Source of the DNA: Capitella teleta
Lineage: Eukaryota > Annelida > Polychaeta > Capitellidae
Direction of reading: 5' to 3'
NCBI GenBank assembly: GCA_000328365.1
Contig: KB304411.1
Span: 140,978 to 204,977, forward strand
DNA: 64,000 bases
Shown here: piece by piece, positions 52,201-62,832 of the stretch
Layout: each line of letters begins with the position of its first letter
Position numbering within the stretch: the stretch's first letter is position 1
Position numbers and translations under genes: made by a program
The notes under the pieces: generated by a model
Told to the model about the DNA's origin: nothing
The model's input: the letters and a program-made list of their open reading frames with translations, nothing else
The model's database searches: none

Positions 52201-55200
52201 CAATCTGCTTACGGTTATATAAATCGACGTCAATAACATATTGAGCCGGTGTGATTTGGCTTAGAGTGCACGAATGATGGACGTAGGTTCTTATGTGATT
52301 CCGAGGTTGGCGTGGATTGAAGACAGCGAAGATATCGCACGGTACGAGAACTTTCGTCGACCTAAAAAGACGTACTGTGAGTGACAGCGGACACAATGGG
52401 AAATAAAATCCAGGCACGCTGAATTAATTCCGGCAGATAAGTCTCTAGAATTCTTATTGATAAATGTTCACTGGAGACTGTAATTACGAGGCATTAGAAT
52501 GATTAGATGAATCCCGGCGTTCGGCATTACGTCTTTGCCCCACTGCGCCATATCTGGGATGTACATTGTCAGATGAGTACATACAAGGGGAACTCAAGCT
52601 CTCTTCAAGTGGGTGCCGTTTGACGTAACCTTTTACGACATCTATTCACGTGATACACGCAATGTCATATTCCTGTATAAACAAAGCATACGGCCAATTA
52701 CTTTATCTCTATTCGCCCTATCAAGCACACCTGATGTCGCTAATCAAGCTTGTTATTCGCGTATCTAATTCAGGTGATCACAAGCATGGATTAATGCTGG
52801 ATGTTTTAAGTACATACCTGTGTTTTATTTCTTTATTATCTGTCGCAATATAAATTGTATATGTATTATATGAACATGTTTGAATGTACTTAAATATAGA
52901 AATAATTCTGATATAATCCCGTTTCAGCGCGGAGGGGAGACGAGCCCTTGCCAACAACAACAGCAGCACCACCCAGTTGGAGTCGACCAGCCCCCAGGAT
53001 GCCTCCCTGTCCATCCCTGTCTCCCCCAGTCTGCCTTGCAAATTGGGAGGATCCAAATCCGGGTCTTCCTCGCCGAGTATCGCCGGTAGGCTATCACGGA
53101 AAACGTCGGGTGAGTTACAGCGACAATCTCTCGAGAAAACGAGTCGTTAATCACGATAATCTGTCATTAATAGGCTCAAAAGGCAGTCGAAAGTCTCCCC
53201 TGGAAACCACCGAAGGGGGCGCCCCGAGCAAAGATAAGAAGAAGAGGAGCTTGTATGATTTACACGGTGCGTTATGATTCACATAAAATCATACGGTCCT
53301 AAAGTGCGTTATGATTTTGTCTTTTTCAGCGCTGTTCGGCGCTGTTGAAAGGCAGGACATGGAAACGGCCAGGATGATGCTCGATTCGAACGGATTGGAT
53401 GTCAACAGGTTCGAAATTTATCATTGCCTCCATGAAACAAGTTATGTATTTCTTAGTGCTGGTCAAGTATGTAGGGTCTGGCGGGAATTTAATCGACGCC
53501 GCCCGCTTGGCGGAGGCACTGACTCTTCTTCTGTTGAGTCACTGCGCGTAATTGAAGGTGAATCCATCTCACGTTGATGGATTTCGGGTGGAGGCAGCAG
53601 ATGAGGTTCATGCTTCGGGCCAAGGTAGCTTGGCATCTGAGCTGGGAGTGGCCGTTACCAAGGTTACATGCATATTAGAGGGAGCGCCAGATAGCATCGT
53701 CTACGGGGTCACCGAGTGCAGCTGGATCTCTGTCAATGATGAACAGCCAAGCAGATCTTACCCAACGCTCAGAATCCGGTTCTCAGCAAACCCTGAATGA
53801 TCGGTCGCAGGATTGTGTTTCGTCTGTCTGCTGTATATGTAATCGGCAACCGAGCAGATTTCGTCTGAAGCCGACTTCTCGTTCGCGTGGGCCCGTTGCG
53901 TCGATGACGTCAGAGCAACAAGCGGAAGTTCGGGCCGATACCTCGCGATTAGTGTTTGTGCAGTCGGGTAGAGGGCCCACCAAACAACCAGCGTCCACTC
54001 GAGGATAATTGGCTCGGCCTCTTCGTATAAACGGTTCACGGGACGTTGTGGGGAAACATTAGCGAGGAGAATGGCGCGGGATTCGGGAATCATGCGGAGG
54101 CTGAAGCGAATGGCGTCCATGCCGAACATCGATGTCGGCAAATCTCTGCTCAGCAGACGACGCAGCGAACAGAACATTCAGTGAGTTGTTCATTCGAATC
54201 TTGAGTGTTGGTACTTCTATGGCTTTGGTTATGTAGGCACTTGACCTTGGAAGATGGTTGTATATAAAGTTACTAGTACCCCCGGACACACGTCGCTCAT
54301 CGATTCCTTGACCATTGTTCCTTGACCAGAGAACGGAAGAATAGAATCTAGATTTTGAGAATTGAAAACTTAAGCCAGACCTCTCTAATTCGATGCAAGC
54401 AACTGATTATTAATTGCCTAATACACTAGACGAGACTCCCCGCACACAAGTAGGTCACGGGCTGAAATTAATTCGTCTTTTACACGTCAGATGGCAAACT
54501 TGGAAAAGCGCACTGCCCCAATTTATGTGGGAATATACCGTATCTATGTTGCATCCATTCAACGATCAAGTTGGTTAAATTGCCATTATTTCATAATCAA
54601 TTCCTATACAATGACAATACAATGTCTTGATTCTTTCGATCGCTTTAATTAAGTCACAACTCATTATCCAGTACCAGTAATTAATAATATTATACAATTA
54701 GATTACGCATTAAAAAAAAAATAAAAAATAAAAATAAAAATAAAGAAGACAGAAAGAAATGAATCTATAATTGTGCATTACTAGCACCTCCCCTGCGCGC
54801 CAATTCGCGCTTCGCTTATCTGATACCGCGGGTGGCCGTCGCGATTGCATGATGGCACCGAACGCCTGTTGCCGTACGTTAGCCTCTGCTAGCGTACCTT
54901 GCACTAGGCTCGCCAGGTTGGGCGCGGTGCCTAGATCAGCTGGCAGCAGCTGTCTTGAGATCAAAGGAGGCGGCCGGTGCCGAGTGCAAAGAGTGCTATT
55001 GTCGCCATTATGCAATAAACCCTTAAACTTCTTTTGCAGAGTGAATGACGATGACCTCACTGTTTTGGACATCGCAATTATGAGCAACCACGTGCCCATG
55101 GCGAAGATGCTTCTGTCGCACGGCGCCAAGGAGAACCCGCAATGTGAGTCCATCTTGACCCCTCTCGCTGACCCTTTCTCGTATTTATGGCGCCCCTTTA

Positions 55201-58200
55201 ATGCTAAATATAGTCGGCGGGTTGACCATCCCCTGACGCTGAGTAAACACGGCCAGACGGACAAGCAGTTCCGAGCAAAATGGGTCGCCTTGAAGGGAAC
55301 GCTGTAAGTCACTTAAATGCACCACGTGACTATAACACGTGATCAAAGCATCAGTCTCATGCCACGTACAGTGTATCCATTTCTGCCTTACGCAACGCAA
55401 CGTCACTTATAATGCTGACTGCGCTAAATCCGTTAAATCGCCGTAGCTCTTGGCTAATCGACGAATTTATCGGCGGAAGCATCAATGGTCGCTCCGGACA
55501 CAACACCATTAACCGAATTTCTTCCTGCGCCGATCACCGAACTACTTTCCCTACTTATTTCAGTTCAAAAGATTCGCGAATCGAGGTCACTGAAGTTGAT
55601 CACGTTGATTAATCAGACGGAGAAACACATCGCGGATTTGAAGAACTCCATGTTGGACCTGAACATGACGCCTGGCTCAGGGTCTACGGCAGCTACTGGG
55701 CAGCAAAAGGTTTGGCTCTTGCGCTATTCATCGAAATTCAACGATTAAATATCCATTTACTTCTTCTGCATCCAGGAATTCGAGCGACAGTTGAATCATA
55801 TGGATTACCGATTGAAACTTATGCGAAGAATGAAATCTGGCTACGACCATGCACGTGCGTATAACATCGGGTTTATAATTGAATTAAAAGTATTTATAAC
55901 ACTATGCACCACGCAATACGCATCTCGACATGAGCGCAATATCCTCCCGTGCTTCCTGTTGGTTGATGACGACATCGTTCACATAATTACTAATTAGCCC
56001 TCGCGGTGACACCTTAAGTGATCATGGTGTATATTTGTAGACGAATTGCCAGGAATGTCGGTAAAGGAGTTACGTAACTGGGAAGTCATTTGCGACGAGG
56101 TGAACAACCACACAACACATGCTGATAATAAACAGGAACTCCGCTTTTGCAATATAGGATCAATGACTTCGAAGTTGTTGGAAGATCTGCGGCCGCAAAG
56201 GTCGCTGACATCGTGAGCTTTTGGGATAATCCGGATCTTCTTGACATGAGTTCTGCGAAATGAGATCTCAACGTGCTGGGGAAGCGTCGGGTCGACGAGC
56301 GCACGTGTTGTCATGGTTACCGATGGAAGAGAGACGCGACATTTTACTTCGATCTCAATCGTATTCATAGAATGGGACACCAAATAGCTATGCTATGAGG
56401 CTATATCCGTCAATCGACGCTCTCCTCGTATACTGGTGGTCTTCAGGGCAGTGAAGGGCATTTGCTCGGGTCGTTGTCGCAGTACTTATCTGCAAATTGC
56501 AGATAACATTAATTATATATATGGCCTATAATGTGGTTAAGTTCCAATATCAGTGATAGCGTACAATGCAGACACATCATTGATGGGTGCTGTTGAACAG
56601 AAAGCAGTTTCGCTTGGTGAAGGAAATTGAAATTGTATTTTCATTGGCCTTGAAGGTTATGTTAAGTTCTACAAATCTGAATCTTGCCCTGGGACGTTTA
56701 TAGTGATATAATGAGGGTCATCTTTGGTCACGTGTGCATCCTAGGAATCAACTGACCTCTCCAGTTCGACATCCTTCCTAAAATCATAAAGTACTTGTAA
56801 CCTAAATTGTGATGTGTAATCTTTTCACAGGAAAGTTCCAAGAATTAGACAATTCCTGTAACTCCTAGAAGTGCCTGGATCGTCGACAGACACCCGGCTG
56901 GTATCCCTCACAGTCGTTGTCTGCCTCGAAGTGCGAATTACGTTTTTCGCGGTCTCAAAAATAGACCACTTTTGCTGATTTATGGCAGCTGAATTATGAC
57001 TAATACTTCTATATATATTCAGATCCAGATCGAACAGGAATTGATTTTTATGAAAGTCATTCATTATAGTAATAGGCAGTAATGAATGACTCAGCGTTGT
57101 TTCTGACAGTTGAAATAAGGTTTCTAGGAAGGCTCTTCTAGGAAGAGGCTCTGAAATTAGCGAGATGAATGACATTTCGTTTTATTGATACTTTTCCGTT
57201 TGTCTGTCAGCACTGCAGGAAACAAAACAAAGTGTTTCTAGGAAGTTATAGGATAAATCCCTCCAAAAACCGTGGAATCTCTAGTGAATGCTTGACACTG
57301 ACACTTTATTCCACCAATCCCATCACGTTGTTAGTTACGAGCACCTAAGCGCCCGTTTTACGCGTAGTTAAAATCCTGATTCACAACTGGATGCAACGAT
57401 GACGTAGTAACCTACTTCTCTGCGCGCTGATTGGCTGACGCAGAGCAACAAATTACCCGCAGCCGCACAAGTTGCTTCAGATTATATCCAGCCTCTCCCG
57501 ATATCGTTTGTCTCATGGACTACGCTAGCGAATCGCGCGGAATAAGAAGAGTTTGTCGGGCGGTGACATCGCATTTTAATGGACAGAACGGTCGGCTGTC
57601 GGGCACAATGCCGCGTTCATTAATTGCTTCTTTGAAGCAATCGTCTCCGTCGTTCAGTGATGGCCACAAATCACCTCGATCGAGTCACATCTCCCGCCAC
57701 ATGCTCGATAACAAGCATCTGGTTTGGCGGAGGAAGTTCCAAGACTTCTGTCTGCTCATGAGTGCCGGTGATTAACCTCTTGAAGATTTATGTTAATTAA
57801 TTATTCTGTTTATTCACGAGAGAGACTAATTATTTGTTCCACGTTTCGTTGATCTCTTTGCACAACATGATATTTGATATTTCATGTTGAATTTCAGAAT
57901 GCCCAGAGCCACCAACGAATGTCCAGTTGTCGGTGTCCAGTTCATCGTCACTGCTTGTCCATTTCAACGAACCAAATCACCACAATGGAGCCGTGGTCAC
58001 CAGATACAAAGGTACGCAATAACCCATTAACCACAAAACGTTGAATCACGATTGCATAATTCCGCAGTCGAGTGGAGTTGTTTTGAAGATTTCTCTGTGA
58101 TAGCCGGTGAACAGGTCATTGATGACCCACGCTGCCTCCAGTACGAGATCCCGGATCTGGTTCAGGGCAATTGCTATTACGTCAGAGTGAGCGCGTGGAA

Positions 58201-59283
58201 CGTCAAAGGATTCGGAGATCCGTGTCCATCCTGCCCTGTTTCCGCCACCCCCTCAAGTGAGTCTTTTGTTTTGATCTTACGTAATAACGGTACTCAATTG
58301 CATCATTTATGCTTGGTGACAGACATTGTCAGACAAGACATTTTACTAGTGCCTTTACAAATTCCATTGTCTATATATAGGTTGGAGAGAAGTGAGCGGA
58401 CTTCCTCCAAGGTGTGAAGGCAAACTCAATCTACTTGATGGGGTGTTCGCTGGACTTCAGGAAATCAAAACGAAAGAAGGGGTCGAAAAAAGTAAGTAAT
58501 CGCCTCTGCTCTCTTCTTTTTCTTCTTTTATTTTTTTCAAGAATAGAAAGTTTTTTTGTTATGTGTACTTCAAATTTTCTTTCTATTCATTTTTGCCTCT
58601 TTCTTCAGGCATTGCCAGTCAGAATGGCGTTTCACCGATGCCTCCCAGGAAATCAACGGTCCGAAAAAGCATAAAAAACCTCTTCTCATCTGCGCCCAAG
58701 TTCCAAAAAACACTGAAAAGGTATACAATCAGACCTTATAAAAACACCGAATAAGTCTTGGTAACAAAGCTAACAATAAAACAACACGCCAGCAAAGTTC
58801 ATGACCCCACGGATTGGCGTGATTGCTATGGAAGCAATCTTGGTTGAGACAAAAACCAAAATAATTAGCTAAGAAGACGTGCATGTGATGATGAGCAATC
58901 ACGCGTCCTTTGTTTCTGTTGGGGCGTCTTCTTCCTACACGAGCTGTGGCGCCGTTTTGGGTCCATTCGGGACAAATTGTCACATTAATTAATTGCTCAC
59001 GTGTGTTCGGTCACGTGTCACTAATGCGTCTGTTTCCGCTTTCAGGGGCGTCTATCTTGCGTGTCTCCTGTGCTCCGAAGACCGCATTCTGGTCACGAAT
59101 GAGGATATCATGCCCATCATTGAGGTGGACGAGAGCTACAGTAGCGCCTCGCTCAACTCAGACTTCCATTGGCTTATGAAGGTAATTCGACTTTTCTCTC
59201 TTTCTTCCAATTATTTTGGGTCAAATATTTTTTTCGTGTTATTATTACATATAATTAATTAATTACATGTATATGCATGGTTG

Positions 59284-59378
<95 letters not shown>

Positions 59379-61290
59379 TTTTGTGTGTGTGTGTGTAGAT
59401 CTCATGCAATTGGGAAGACGTAAAATCCTTACGTCGTGAAATTGACAAAAGCACCAGCGCCGGTGTGATGCCATTCCGTAGCAAACTACTCCAAGCGTGC
59501 TCTCAACTACAGGTAAGGAGACAGAGCGTCAAAGATGAAACAATGAAATGTTGTTTTTGCAGTCGGTTCTGGGCGTCCAGGATCTTGGTCAGTTGCACCA
59601 CTCGCCGATCCGAGACAGCGACGGAAGCGTCGTGCTCATCGCCGTCAATTACATCAAAGACCCGAAAGTCGTGACATCCACACACGTTAAGTGGGTGTCA
59701 CTTGGTAAAGTCCAGCGAAGAGTCTCGTCGACTGTGGAGCAGTCAGAGAGTCCCCTCGCACCGGAGTCCCTACTCAGTGCGGTTCCTGTGAGTCCTTCTA
59801 TTTGACCTTATGACCTTGGGTCATGAACTTTGTGTTCTTCAGGAGCTGTTAAGTTATGCTCGTCTGAGCACGTTCTCGTTGAACCGCGGATTGTACCTGG
59901 GTTACCTGAAGCTCAAGAGTTCCGTTGACCTCATTCGCATCATGGTGCCCGAAGCCCTGCCCAACGTCCTACCTCACATCAAAATCCGCGACTGCCCCAA
60001 CATCAGCAAGTGAGTTGGAAACGAGGCGTTTCCATGATCACGTGATCAATGTTGTGTCCACAGGGAAGAGTGGCAGTGGTTCCGAAATCTCACTCTGAAC
60101 GAAATGCGATGTCCTCCGACGCCTGCGCAGAGCGATTTCCAATCGCTGCTCACTTCCGCTTGCAGCAACCTCCTCGAACATCTCGGTAAGTCTCCCTTTC
60201 GGTCAATTTCGACGTCATCCATGACGCGTCCATTGCAGGCATCAGTGAAGACGAAGGGGTCAGCCATCGCCTCTATGACGTCGAGGTCATTGAACTGAGC
60301 GAAGACGTCTCATTCCTGCTCCTCTTGCCGCCGGTAGAGGGCGTCTGCAGCGTCCCAGGCCACCAGGAGGACACGCCTGCGCAGAGAGCCCTGCAGTGCC
60401 TTTCGCTTCCAGTGCAGGTCTTCGAGATGATCCACATGAGCACCTATCAGCGCGAGCACCTCCATCGCTTCTGCCGGGCGTCGTGCGCCCTGGAGACGGA
60501 CGCTCACCTGGCGCAGCAAGCGCAGAGGGAGGTTAGTGCCCTCTGGGTCAAAGGTCACGTGATGTTCACTGTTGATGTGTTCCAGGCGTTTTCCTCGGAA
60601 GAAGTCAGTGTGGCGAAGCAGCGCGTCGACAAGTTGAACTCCCTGCAGCAGACTCTGGACGAGGCGTGGAAAGGACTGCGCTGGACGCTCGACATCATCG
60701 CCTACGCGCGGGATAAAACCCTCCGCGGGGGGTTGCCCCTGAGCATTCTGTTCGCCCCACCCCCCTCGCCCACGGACTCACCGTCCATCAGTCGCAAGGA
60801 GGCGACGACGTCCGCCAATGACGTCGCGTCATCCACGTGCAGCGACTGCGGTTACCATAGCGACATCAGTTCTCTGGACAGCCAGCGTGATGGTGCTGCC
60901 GAAGAGGCTGCCCCCGAGGAAATCTGGTTCCGCGCCTGTCGACAACCGGGCATCCTCCGCGTCTACGCCGCTTACGAAACGGGACTCGCACGTGGCACGT
61001 CGGTGAAGCTGCACGTGACGCCTAAAACGACGTCACGTGAGGTCGTCAACCTAGTGGTGCAGCAACTGAACAAAGCAGTGTTGTGTCGCGGACTGCAGGC
61101 GCCAGTTTACGGCGTCGACGAACTGCGAGACTTTTGCCTGGTGGCCGTGATCGGGGCGCGGGAACGCGTGCTGCGTGACGAGTACCAACCGCTGCAGCTG
61201 CAGAACCCTTGGACCAAGGGGCGCCTGTACGTCAGACTGCAAGCCAACTTACTGGCCGCCATTGAACATGGTCACGTGACCACGGTTTGA
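34296..61290 (+). CDS. ANKFN1: ANKFN1 / wide awake homologue (23 coding exons)
   Basis: Exons: 34296-34618, 37498-37614, 38254-38402, 50585-50733, 51699-51733, 51791-51937, 52928-53109, 53174-53266, 53330-53408, 55040-55143, 55564-55709, 55776-55854, 57898-58011, 58068-58256, 58381-58491, 58609-58720, 59046-59181, 59399-59512, 59563-59787, 59843-60009, 60064-60185, 60239-60531, 60586-61290. All phases agree, giving 1,296 aa. Order of domains: a disordered basic/Ser-rich N-terminus; two ankyrin repeats (LFGAVERQDMETARMML from residue about 399, then LTVLDIAIMSNHVPMAKMLL); an FN3 domain (PEPPTNVQLSV to YYVRVSAWNVKGFG, about 535-635); the family core (KNLFSSAPKFQKTLKRGVYL, ILVTNED, PGLYLGYLK-type RGLYLGYLKLKSSVD, EEWQWFRNL, VSFLLLLP); and an RA-like domain (from GILRVYAAYETG, about 1180-1287). 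The family includes Drosophila WAKE, which shapes clock-neuron excitability and sleep, and mammalian Ankfn1/Nmf9. In-frame TGA at 34281 supports the start. The donor of 51791-51937 is the least certain. Confidence 0.93.
34908..34980 (+). repeat. GATTAA-type short tandem repeat
   Basis: Imperfect tandem copies of 'attaagattttatgattaag' lie in ANKFN1 intron 1. A separate (CTTAT)n-like run lies at about 47,505-47,555. Confidence 0.7.
40395..40520 (+). mobile_element. tRNA-derived SINE (family A), second copy, partial
   Basis: The blocks match the copy at 28,205: 'gaggcagagtgttggactt', 'aaggtaaggggttcgattcc' (B box), 'ggtgactacataccagtgca', then 'ggtcgggacttagaatgggg'. It lacks the distal body and the (TTTA)n tail. 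It lies in the long intron 38403-50584 of ANKFN1. Confidence 0.6.
41933..41948 (+). other. Weak candidate alternative first exon of ANKFN1
   Basis: ATGTTCAGAACAAGAG followed by a strong donor GTAAGT ends in phase 1, which fits the exon at 50,585. It would encode five residues only. The support is phase and donor; chance is quite possible. Confidence 0.2.
43869..45640. other. GC-rich block with overlapping open frames on both strands
   Basis: Frames of 94-193 codons overlap on both strands (for example plus 45,059-45,640 and minus 44,965-45,447). None resembles a known family. Possible coding starts inside it: ATG 43,996, 21 complete codons to a GTGAGT donor (phase 2), and ATG 45,079, which reaches a GTGACG donor at 45,140 in phase 1 (MDTENDLDVEGC...), compatible with ANKFN1 exon 50,585. 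Two CRE-like TGACGTCA sites lie at 45,141-45,148 and 45,154-45,161. High GC alone can open frames on both strands. Confidence 0.3.
46673..46706. repeat. Perfect 12-bp inverted repeat of CGTTATGAT motifs
   Basis: ATCATAACGCAT (46673-46684) and ATGCGTTATGAT (46695-46706) with a 10-nt spacer. It has the same motif content as the inverted repeat at 27,421 but a different spacing. Confidence 0.8.
48149..48192 (+). promoter_or_regulatory. Tandem AP-1-like site array
   Basis: Four tandem 11-bp units of the form CATGACTCAGT. Two units contain the consensus AP-1 core TGACTCA (48162-48168 and 48173-48179) and the outer two are variants. A TATAAAAG lies 300 bp downstream at 48,492-48,499, so this could be an enhancer or promoter element in the ANKFN1 intron. 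Confidence 0.45.
48963..49199 (+). other. Open frame downstream of an intronic TATA box, unrecognised
   Basis: A 78-codon frame (MEVNAILRDASVNQEARTRR at its start) begins 465 nt after TATAAAAG at 48,492. It is charged and protein-like but has no family match. The only donor near its end is weak (AG|GTGTCG). It could be part of an alternative ANKFN1 5' exon or chance. Confidence 0.2.
49312..49476 (+). other. ANKFN1: Candidate alternative promoter and first exon of ANKFN1
   Basis: CTATAAAG at 49,312-49,319 is followed by ATG 49,368, then 36 codons (MTCCINVQVSLEGVDPDTAC...) to a consensus donor GAG|GTGAGG with exon end 49,476 in phase 1. The next ANKFN1 exon (50,585) is entered in phase 1, so the splice would read on in frame. 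TATA box, ATG, frame and donor all agree; expression is inferred. Confidence 0.4.
50937..51273 (+). mobile_element. tRNA-derived SINE (family B), 337 bp, with target-site duplication
   Basis: A Pol III A box (about TAGCACAGTGGGTTAAA) and B box (GGTTCGAGACC) lie in the first 90 bp, then a body including 'ggtgactctgcagtgctgc' and a CATCACT-type tail. The element is flanked by a perfect 15-bp direct repeat, TCGTATGATTATGCA, at 50,922-50,936 and 51,274-51,288. This shows a clean, fairly recent insertion in the ANKFN1 intron 50734-51698. Confidence 0.85.
54071..54180 (+). CDS. ANKFN1: Alternative first coding exon of ANKFN1
   Basis: ATG 54,071 opens 36 codons (MARDSGIMRRLKRMASMPNI at the start; SRRRSEQNIQ at the end) to a perfect donor CA|GTGAGT. 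The exon ends in phase 2, exactly the phase of entry of the second ankyrin exon at 55,040, giving ...EQNIQ-VNDDDLTVLDIA. The peptide is basic and Ser/Met-rich, like a real N-terminus. An isoform starting here would lose the long N-terminus and the first ankyrin repeat. Frame and splice signals are seen; promoter use is inferred. Confidence 0.6.
55994..56383 (-). other. Unrecognised 129-codon open frame in an ANKFN1 intron
   Basis: A minus-strand frame beginning MVSHSMNTIEIEVKCRVSLP, long for this base composition. No family was recognised and there is no hydrophobic segment. The plus strand of the same DNA also holds a 58-codon frame entered from a 3' splice site (see 56,041-56,216), so one of the two is probably a shadow. 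Confidence 0.2.
56041..56216 (+). other. Possible alternative terminal exon of ANKFN1
   Basis: After an acceptor (ATATTTGTAG, ending 56,040) the sequence is open for 58 codons to TGA when entered in phase 1, the phase in which exon 55776-55854 ends. Residues include ELPGMSVKELRNWEVICDEV. It would make an ankyrin-only protein without FN3. No homology supports it. Confidence 0.2.
57431..57767 (+). other. Candidate alternative first exon of ANKFN1 (FN3-only isoform)
   Basis: An open frame from ATG 57,431 (MADAEQQITRSR...; a second Met at 57,512) runs 112 codons to a donor (CCG|GTGATT) at 57,768 in phase 1. The FN3 exon at 57,898 is entered in phase 1, giving LMSA-ECPEPPTNVQLSV. The region is Ser/Arg-rich (SLKQSSPSFSDGHKSPRSSH). 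It would encode an isoform without ankyrin repeats. The donor is only moderate. Confidence 0.35.
59284..59398 (+). repeat. (AAT)n array then (TG)n, abutting an ANKFN1 3' splice site
   Basis: About 31 AAT units fill the intron between exons 59046-59181 and 59399-59512. They end only about 20 nt before the splice acceptor, which is itself TTTTTGTGTGTGTGTGTGTAG-like. The usual branch-point zone is therefore made of repeat units (TAATAAT resembles a branch site). Confidence 0.9.
60532..60585 (+). other. 54-nt stop-free intron of ANKFN1
   Basis: GTTAGT...CCAG, length divisible by three and open in the host frame. Retention would insert 18 residues (VSALWVKGHVMFTVDVFQ) between QREA-type helix segments without ending translation. 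The homologous family reads straight across the junction (AQREAFSSEEV), so I call it an intron. Confidence 0.75.
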
Positions 61291-61421
61291 CCTCGTGTGA
61301 CCTTTGGATCTTCCGTGACTGTCCACTGCCGCGCATGCGCTGCCTTTCCCCGGTGACGCCCACGATTTCTTCGTTTCATTGCTTTTATTTATTCTCCGTT
61401 GTTTTTTTTTTTTCTGTGTGC

Positions 61422-61427
61422 AATAAA
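61422..61427 (+). terminator. ANKFN1: ANKFN1 poly(A) signal AATAAA
   Basis: AATAAA lies 132 nt after the ANKFN1 stop codon, in a T-rich context (a T-run lies just upstream at about 61,402-61,413). Confidence 0.7.
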
Positions 61428-62232
61428 GACGAACACTGCTAATGCATTACGCCTGCATGTTACGTTACTTTAGCTTCGCGCCAGAATGCCTCGTGGCAAC
61501 GTAATCTCGACACAACCCGACGCCTCGCATCTGATAACGGAGACCAGGTGTCTCATGTCGACGGCTAGACGTCGCAGAGACGTAGACGTAGGAAGCATGA
61601 CCGGATCACAATGGCTCGCCGAAGGGCATCAACTTCTCGCTTATATCGACACCGCCCCCTCGGATATTCTTCGTCAAAGGTCCTTGTCGAATTGGACACC
61701 GAATAGTGGCAGAAATCTCTAAGATAGAACAAAGGAACAAAGCGCGTAAAGATGCAATCGCGCAAATGTAGAACTAGTGTCTAATCAACAGTACAGACTA
61801 AGGGGCTGATGAGGTCAGCTGCAGTGCTGCTATAGTTGTGCCTGGAAAGTATAATTATAATATGGTATAGGTCGAGTGGCACAAGGATTCACCACGCGGA
61901 CCAATGAATGGGAGTTCACAAAGAAGGTTTCGGATGAGAAAACCGCGCATGCATCTGTTCGGATGAAAACATAATCCACATCCTACTTCTTCAGCAGAAT
62001 CGCACCCCGACCTCCTTGCTAAAGAAAGTGAGACGCTGTGTAAAAGTATAACCGCTCGGTCAAGGGCGTTAAAATTAGCAAGGAGCATTAATATTTGTTA
62101 GACGTATGCACGAGATCATTTTCGGCTCTTGCTTGTTATGAATACAACGATAAGAATCAACACTTGATTTCACATGTAACACAAATTCACAAATAACATG
62201 GGGAAAGTACGAAATCTGGGCATAATAAGAAT
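61428..62232. other. Intergenic region after ANKFN1, nothing recognised
   Basis: There are short open frames only, on both strands. No repeat or RNA gene was recognised. Confidence 0.5.
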
Positions 62233-62832
62233 CATGGGCCGATTCCCGAAAGAAACTTAAGTGGTGAAACTAAGTTCAGGAGGAGTTAAGTTGACTAAAA
62301 CGATTCCAGAAACAAACTTAAGTCCTCTAGACTCTGCAAAACTTAAGTGACCTCTCCACCTGACTTAAATCAAACTTAGTGAATTCAAGATGGCGCCGAT
62401 CAGAAGACGCCGGATTAATGCTATGGTCATAATGGTGCCAATACCTAGAAGGAGCCTTCCAGACAGGAGCAATGCTCTGGAAGGCGTTATGAAAAAACAA
62501 AACAAAAAACGTTATGATTGTAAAGCGGGAAAAAGAGCACTTGTTGCGTTATGATTAGGAATCAACGACGCTATACACTCGCATTTCGAGTTTGTGATGC
62601 TTTCGTTTTCGATAAAGTTTTGGAAAAATCATAAACAGTTTATAAAAGTCATGTTTTAAGGTACGTTTACCACTGATCAAATGTCTCGTCATGTCTTATA
62701 CACTCCTTGGCAGATAGCCAAATCTGACTTACGCTACTTAAGTTAAGTTCAGCAAAAATGCGTTTGTGGAATCGACTTAGCTTAAAAAGTTAACTTAACG
62801 CCTGGAAAACTTAAGTCCCAAAGTTAAAGGGA
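62233..62832. repeat. Possible MITE with TTAAGT-rich inverted ends
   Basis: The left part (GGGCCGATTCCCGAAAGAAA, then repeated ACTTAAG and CGATTCCAGAAACAAA) and the reverse complement of the right part (TAAGTCGATTCCACAAACGC) share CGATTCC(A)-AAAC blocks in inverted orientation. The core motif ACTTAAG/CTTAAGT recurs several times near both ends. The ends resemble Harbinger-type GGG...TTC termini. Limits are approximate. The centre carries two CGTTATGAT copies. Confidence 0.4.

Noticed and set aside
54710-55312. 200-codon minus-strand frame
   Set aside because: Its left half covers low-complexity A-rich DNA and its right half is antisense to the second ankyrin exon, so it is most likely a shadow of ANKFN1 and GC-rich intron.
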